DNA of 9,615 bases, from assembly GCA_019752915.1 (NCBI GenBank), contig JAIELO010000365.1:1-9615 (forward strand), given 5' to 3'. Shown here piece by piece: positions 6,369 to 9,615 of this stretch. The position numbers and the translations under genes were made by a program. The stretch comes from Burkholderiaceae bacterium. Its GTDB lineage: Bacteria > Pseudomonadota > Gammaproteobacteria > Burkholderiales > Burkholderiaceae_D. Every line of letters begins with the position of its first letter. The stretch's first letter is position 1. Under the pieces are notes generated by a model. It was not told where the DNA came from and did no database searches. It was given only the letters and a program-made list of their open reading frames with translations.

Positions 6369-7688
6369 ATGGCGACGGCGTCGCCGCTTTTTGTATTGGC
6401 AAAGGCAATGATCGAACTGTCCCCCCGCGGCCGTGAAGCCGAACACTTGCGCGTACGCGAGTTCTATCTCGGTCGCCAGCCCATCCTCGATCGCAATCAG
6501 TCGCTGTTTGCCTACGAACTGCTGTTCCGTAACGCCCCGGTAGGGCCGGCCCGTATCAGCAATCCGTTGACGGCCACAGCGGCCGTGATTGCCCATGCAT
6601 CGCAACTGGGCATGGAACGCACGGTGGGCGATGCGCGCGGCTTTGTGAATGTCGACGCCGAAGTGCTGATGACCGATATTTTCTCCTTCCTGCCGCGCGA
6701 GCGGCTGGTGCTGGAGGTGAGTGAGCAGATGCCGGTGAACCCGGCGCTGCTGCACCGCATGGCGGAATTGCACACGCAGGGTTTCCGTTTCGCGCTCGAC
6801 GAGGTGCAGGGTACGGCGCCCGGTCTGGAGCGTCTGCTGCCACTGGTCGATTATGTGAAGCTCGACGTGCAGCGGGTCGATCTGTCCAGTCTGATGAAAC
6901 TGGCGCCGCGCTTCCGCGAGAACAAGAAAATTCTCATCGCGGAAAAGGTGGAAAGCCGCGAAGACTTCAAGAATTGTCTGGATCTGGGCTTCGATTATTT
7001 CCAGGGCTATTATTTCGCCAAGCCGGTCATTATGAGCGGCAAGAAACTGTCGCCCTCCCAGCTGGCGGTGATGCAACTGATGACGCTGGTAACGTCGGAT
7101 GCCGACAATAGCGCCATCGAAAGCGCCATCAAGCGCGATGTCTCGCTGGCGCTGAATTTACTCCGGCTGGTGAATACGCCGGCCGTGGGCTTGCGGCACC
7201 GCATCGATTCGCTGAGTCAGGCGGTCATGATACTGGGGCGCCGTCAATTGCAGCGCTGGCTGCAGATCATGCTGTATGCCGAGCCCAGCAAGCGAGGTCA
7301 TAGCATGACCCCGCTGCTGATGCTGGCGACCACGCGTGGCCGCTTGCTGGAACTGCTGGCCGGCAAATTGCGCCCCAGCCACCGTCAGTCTGCCGAGATC
7401 GCGTTCACAGTGGGCATCATGTCGCTGATGGATACCCTGTTTGGTCTGCCGATGGCTGACATTCTGACGCAGATTCCCGTCAGCGATGAGGTGAGCAGCG
7501 CGCTGCTGCACCGCGAAGGCTATTTCGGCGACTTGCTGAAACTGGCCGAATGTCTGGAGCGCATCGGCGATCTCGATCACCAGTTGCTGCCCACGCTGCG
7601 CGAGCTTGCTGTCTCGACCGATGATCTGGTCGAGCTGGAAATGGCCGCTTTCGAGTGGAGCGACAACGTGGTGCGCTACGCCCTGTAG
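6369..7688 (+). CDS. EAL-HDOD (YuxH-type) signalling protein with altered EAL site
   Basis: A 439-aa cytosolic protein with an EAL-type domain (about residues 31-225) followed by an HDOD domain (about 228-425), the layout of the YuxH family. EAL landmarks can be aligned: YLGRQPILDRN, YELLFRN in place of the E-A-L motif (E50), VNVD (N94), LEVSE (E116), KLD (K164, D166), AEKVE (E192) and QGYYFAKP. The usual DDFGTG metal-loop motif is instead LDEVQG (143-148), and AEGVE has become AEKVE. It is therefore probably a poor or inactive c-di-GMP phosphodiesterase, perhaps a c-di-GMP sensor or protein-interaction module. HDOD domains are non-hydrolytic HD-related domains used in signalling and chemotaxis proteins. 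The start is not certain: ATG 6369 has no Shine-Dalgarno, and an in-frame ATG at 6408 has AAAGG but only 2 nt away. The gene converges with the SPW gene, 5 nt apart. Confidence 0.9.
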   Translation: MATASPLFVLAKAMIELSPRGREAEHLRVREFYLGRQPILDRNQSLFAYELLFRNAPVGPARISNPLTATAAVIAHASQLGMERTVGDARGFVNVDAEVLMTDIFSFLPRERLVLEVSEQMPVNPALLHRMAELHTQGFRFALDEVQGTAPGLERLLPLVDYVKLDVQRVDLSSLMKLAPRFRENKKILIAEKVESREDFKNCLDLGFDYFQGYYFAKPVIMSGKKLSPSQLAVMQLMTLVTSDADNSAIESAIKRDVSLALNLLRLVNTPAVGLRHRIDSLSQAVMILGRRQLQRWLQIMLYAEPSKRGHSMTPLLMLATTRGRLLELLAGKLRPSHRQSAEIAFTVGIMSLMDTLFGLPMADILTQIPVSDEVSSALLHREGYFGDLLKLAECLERIGDLDHQLLPTLRELAVSTDDLVELEMAAFEWSDNVVRYAL

Positions 7689-7693
7689 GGTGT

Positions 7694-8083
7694 TCAGGTC
7701 GGGTGTCCTTGGCCCGGCCAGTGTTTGTGCAGTTCGGGGTCGGTGCGCATTTCCCACAGCGCCAGTACCACCACGGCGCTCCCCACCAGCAGGGAATTCC
7801 ACATCAGTTCGCGATTGTCGGCAATTTTTAATAGCCACGGCGACACAGCAACCCAGACTCCCACCAGTAAATTCAGCACGACTGCCCAGAAATAGGTTTT
7901 GTAGAGGTCAAACACGGCCAGAATCGCCATCACTGCGCCTGAAATTAAGGCGGTGCCAGCCTGTACCGACGGGATGGGGTAGGAGAACACCCATGGTGAC
8001 ACCAGGAACCACAGGCCCAGCAGCAAAATCAGCTGATCCTGCCAGCGTTTGACGGTTGTATGAGTTTCCGGATGAGTTGCCAT
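7694..8083 (-). CDS. SPW repeat integral membrane protein
   Basis: A 129-aa membrane protein carrying two copies of the SPW signature: LVSPWVF (residues 28-34) and AVSPWLL (80-86). Each SPW lies in or at the end of a hydrophobic segment; four membrane helices are likely (about 16-35, 41-60, 64-83 and 94-111), forming two repeats of a two-helix unit. The N-terminus (ATHPETHTTVKRWQD) and C-terminus (HKHWPGQGHPT) are polar and His-rich. SPW-repeat proteins have no established function. The start is the ATG at 8083-8081 because GGAGG (complement of 8089-8093) lies 5 nt upstream; an in-frame GTG at 8095 would overlap that site. The gene is divergent from the ABC exporter operon across a 161-nt spacer and ends 5 nt from the convergent EAL-HDOD gene. 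Confidence 0.88.
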   Translation of the reverse strand: MATHPETHTTVKRWQDQLILLLGLWFLVSPWVFSYPIPSVQAGTALISGAVMAILAVFDLYKTYFWAVVLNLLVGVWVAVSPWLLKIADNRELMWNSLLVGSAVVVLALWEMRTDPELHKHWPGQGHPT

Positions 8084-8088
8084 AACCA

Positions 8089-8093
8089 CCTCC
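8089..8093 (-). promoter_or_regulatory. Strong Shine-Dalgarno (GGAGG) of the SPW gene
   Basis: The minus strand reads GGAGG, then 5 nt, then ATG. This is the strongest ribosome binding site in the window and decides the start at 8083 over the GTG at 8095. Confidence 0.75.
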
Positions 8094-8166
8094 ACGATGA
8101 CGCCGCCGGATGGCGCGCTTGTTACTTAGGCCGCGTGTTGCGCAAAAAGTTCATGTTTTTGTATTT

Positions 8167-8191
8167 CCAATTTGCCACCTTGCTAAATTGG
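8167..8191. promoter_or_regulatory. Inverted repeat, possible operator in the divergent spacer
   Basis: CCAATTT (8167-8173) and AAATTGG (8185-8191) are perfect 7-bp inverted arms separated by 11 bp, a geometry that suits a dimeric DNA-binding protein. The right arm overlaps a candidate -35 box of the ABC operon. No T-run follows on either strand in the position needed for a terminator. The regulator is unknown and no regulator gene lies adjacent. Confidence 0.4.
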
Positions 8192-8208
8192 CACGTCACC
8201 GCTATTCT
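8180..8208 (+). promoter_or_regulatory. Candidate sigma-70 promoter of the ABC exporter operon
   Basis: TTGCTA (8180-8185) and TATTCT (8203-8208) are separated by exactly 17 bp; each matches its consensus at 4 of 6 positions. Transcription would start near 8215, giving a leader of about 30 nt that contains the palindrome TTATCGATAA (8215-8224). Confidence 0.35.
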
Positions 8209-8244
8209 GGCCCCTTATCGATAACCCCCGTGACAGGATGGTGT

Positions 8245-9186
8245 ATGGCAGCGGTTCTACTCAGCGTCAATCAGCTCAGCAAATCCTACGGCGCCCGCAA
8301 AGCCGTTGACGGGGTGAGCTTTCAGGTGCAGCAGGGCCAGACGGTGGGTCTGATCGGCCCGAACGGCGCCGGTAAATCCACCACCGTCAGCATGATCTGC
8401 GGCCTGCTGCGCAGCGATAGCGGCAGTATTTTGCTGAACGGCGCGCCCATCACGCAGGGCGCCAATAGCGCGAAGCGCTTGATTGGCTATGTCCCGCAGG
8501 ATCTGGCGCTGTACGACGATCTGTCCTCGCTGGAAAACCTGAAGTTGTTCGGCGCTCTGTATGGTCTGCGCGGCGCGGCGCTCAAGCATCGCTGCGAGGA
8601 AGTGCTGGCGCTGGTCAACCTGAGCGACCGTGCCAAAGACGAGCCCGCCACATTCTCAGGCGGCATGAAACGACGCTTGAATATTGCCGCTGCGCTGTTG
8701 CATGCACCGCAATTGCTGATCCTCGACGAGCCGACGGTGGGCGTCGATCCGCAAAGCCGCAACGCCATCTTCGACACGCTGGAAGCCTTGCAGGCACAGG
8801 GCTGCGCGCTGATCTACACCAGCCACTACATGGAAGAAGTGGAGCGCCTGGCCGATCATCTGGTGATTATCGATCACGGTAAAGTACTGGCCGATGAAAG
8901 CCCGGCGGCGCTGTACCAGCGCTTGCCGGCGCAAGCTGCGCTGCAGGTGGAACTGGCCAGTCCGGCCGGTGCGGAACTAGTGGCGGCACTGTCGGCGCGC
9001 CCCGGGGTGAGTAGTGTGCAGGCCAGCGGCCAGCAACTGACGATCGCACTGGGCGCGGCCGAGCAGGCTGCCAGCGTGCTGGGCTGGCTGGCTGCGCAGG
9101 GCATTCCGCTACTGCACTTCGCCACCGCCAAAACTTCGCTGGAAAACATCTTCCTCAACCTGACCGGCCGTTCGCTGCGCGACTGA
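8245..9186 (+). CDS. ABC-2 type exporter, ATP-binding subunit
   Basis: A 313-aa nucleotide-binding subunit that powers an ABC-2 exporter from the cytoplasmic face of the inner membrane. All motifs are intact: Walker A GPNGAGKST (38-46), Q-loop Gln85 (GYVPQD), signature FSGGMKRR (137-144), Walker B LLILDEP with Asp161 and catalytic Glu162, D-loop and H-loop His194 (YTSHYMEE). The roughly 80-residue C-terminal extension ending in TAKTSLENIFLNLTGRSLRD is typical of the CcmA/DrrA/NatA-type exporters, including the YbhF/YhhJ-associated group. Substrate cannot be read from the sequence; drugs, lipids, polysaccharides and Na+ are all exported by relatives. The ATG at 8245 is preceded by CAGGA at 8234-8238; the frame is open further upstream, but that part does not look like protein. 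The permease gene starts 10 nt after the stop, so the two form an operon. Confidence 0.93.
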   Translation: MAAVLLSVNQLSKSYGARKAVDGVSFQVQQGQTVGLIGPNGAGKSTTVSMICGLLRSDSGSILLNGAPITQGANSAKRLIGYVPQDLALYDDLSSLENLKLFGALYGLRGAALKHRCEEVLALVNLSDRAKDEPATFSGGMKRRLNIAAALLHAPQLLILDEPTVGVDPQSRNAIFDTLEALQAQGCALIYTSHYMEEVERLADHLVIIDHGKVLADESPAALYQRLPAQAALQVELASPAGAELVAALSARPGVSSVQASGQQLTIALGAAEQAASVLGWLAAQGIPLLHFATAKTSLENIFLNLTGRSLRD

Positions 9187-9196
9187 TAGGATTACC

Positions 9197-9615
9197 ATGA
9201 CTGCTCTGATAGCCCTGATCCGCAAGGATCTGATACTGTATCTGCGCGACAAACGCGCGCTGCTGATGCATCTGCTGATGCCGGTGGTGCTGGCTGCTTT
9301 CTTCGGTTCGCTATTCGGCGGCGGATCGGAAGCCCGCACCAGCAAGGTCGATGTGGGGCTGGTGATGCTCGACCAGAGTCCTGTCGGCCAGCAGATCGCA
9401 GCCGGCCTGCAGGCCGATAGCGCCCTGAAAATCAGCCTGCTCAGCGAGGACGAAGCGCGCACGCTGGTGCGTAAAGGCAAGCTGCCGGTGGCCGTGGTGA
9501 TCCCGGACGGCTTTGGCAAGCGCGCCAGCGATGCCCTGTTCAGCGGCATAGCCAAACCGAGCCTGCCGGTGTATTACGATCCGTCCCAGTCGACCATGCT
9601 GGCGATGGTGAAGGG
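9197..9615 (+). CDS. ABC-2 type exporter permease subunit, 5' part
   Basis: The first 139 complete codons of a membrane permease that runs off the window end. It has AGGA at 9188-9191, 5 nt before the ATG. It starts with a short amphipathic region (MTALIALIRKDLILYLRDKR), typical of ABC-2 permeases where an N-terminal interface helix contacts the ATPase. A first membrane segment follows (about residues 21-43, ALLMHLLMPVVLAAFFGSLF), then a large extracytoplasmic domain (VDVGLVMLDQSPVGQQIAAG ... VAVVIPDGFGKR ... LPVYYDPSQS). This fits the ABC2_membrane_3 / YhhJ-YbhR style, where a periplasmic domain sits between TM1 and TM2 and five further helices follow. The remaining membrane segments lie outside the window. 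It is the partner of the preceding ATPase. Confidence 0.9.
   Translation, partial: MTALIALIRKDLILYLRDKRALLMHLLMPVVLAAFFGSLFGGGSEARTSKVDVGLVMLDQSPVGQQIAAGLQADSALKISLLSEDEARTLVRKGKLPVAVVIPDGFGKRASDALFSGIAKPSLPVYYDPSQSTMLAMVK

Noticed and set aside
6237..7076. Minus-strand open frame of 279 codons opposite the EAL domain
   Set aside because: Shadow frame in GC-rich coding DNA; no motif and no ribosome binding site noticed.
8084..8095. GTG start for the SPW protein at 8095
   Set aside because: It would overlap the GGAGG that serves the ATG at 8083.
8110..8244. Upstream extension of the ABC ATPase
   Set aside because: The region contains the dyad and candidate promoter; the translation does not resemble an ABC N-terminus, which begins properly at 8245.
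1..9615. CRISPR array, tRNA or rRNA genes, insertion sequence, phage or toxin-antitoxin module
   Set aside because: No spaced direct repeats, cloverleaf-like segments, transposase or integrase motifs, or terminal inverted repeats were found on reading both strands.

Overview
The window looks like the chromosome of a GC-rich betaproteobacterium, most likely in or near the Neisseriales. This rests on gene content: a DUF4390 gene between rsmB and an NtrYX-type two-component pair, followed by a DUF3567 gene, two families I know mainly from betaproteobacteria. No phage, IS, CRISPR, tRNA or rRNA signal was seen. Codon use looks uniform, so this reads as core genome rather than an island. Genus and species cannot be named from sequence alone.

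Region 1 (1-4974, all +) is a probable operon: the 3' part of rsmB (16S rRNA m5C967 methyltransferase), a secreted DUF4390 protein, a membrane histidine kinase of the NtrY type (765 aa), an NtrX-type response regulator with no central AAA+ domain, and a 138-aa protein resembling a degenerate CobW/G3E GTPase N-terminal half. Coupling is tight: the kinase GTG directly follows the DUF4390 stop, and the last gene starts 4 nt after the regulator stop. The likely logic is sensing of an envelope, redox or nitrogen cue by the kinase and transcriptional output through the Fis-type regulator.

Region 2 (4975-6262, +) holds a DUF3567 gene with a structured leader and a strong Shine-Dalgarno, a long imperfect hairpin that may terminate it, and a yafJ-type class II glutamine amidotransferase. 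A consensus TATAAT lies so close to the yafJ ATG that its mRNA is probably leaderless.

Region 3 (6263-8083) holds a two-domain EAL-HDOD regulator (+) whose EAL domain has a changed metal motif and is probably not a working c-di-GMP phosphodiesterase. Convergent to it, with only 5 nt between the stops, is a small SPW-repeat membrane protein (-).

Region 4 (8084-9615) is a 161-nt divergent intergenic region with a dyad overlapping a candidate promoter. It is followed by a two-gene ABC-2 exporter: a complete ATPase and a permease/fusion subunit cut off by the window end. No gap between genes exceeds 161 nt. The most interesting points are the shortened NtrX, the P-loop-less CobW-like partner, the likely leaderless yafJ mRNA and the altered EAL site. 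None amounts to a clearly new multi-gene system.
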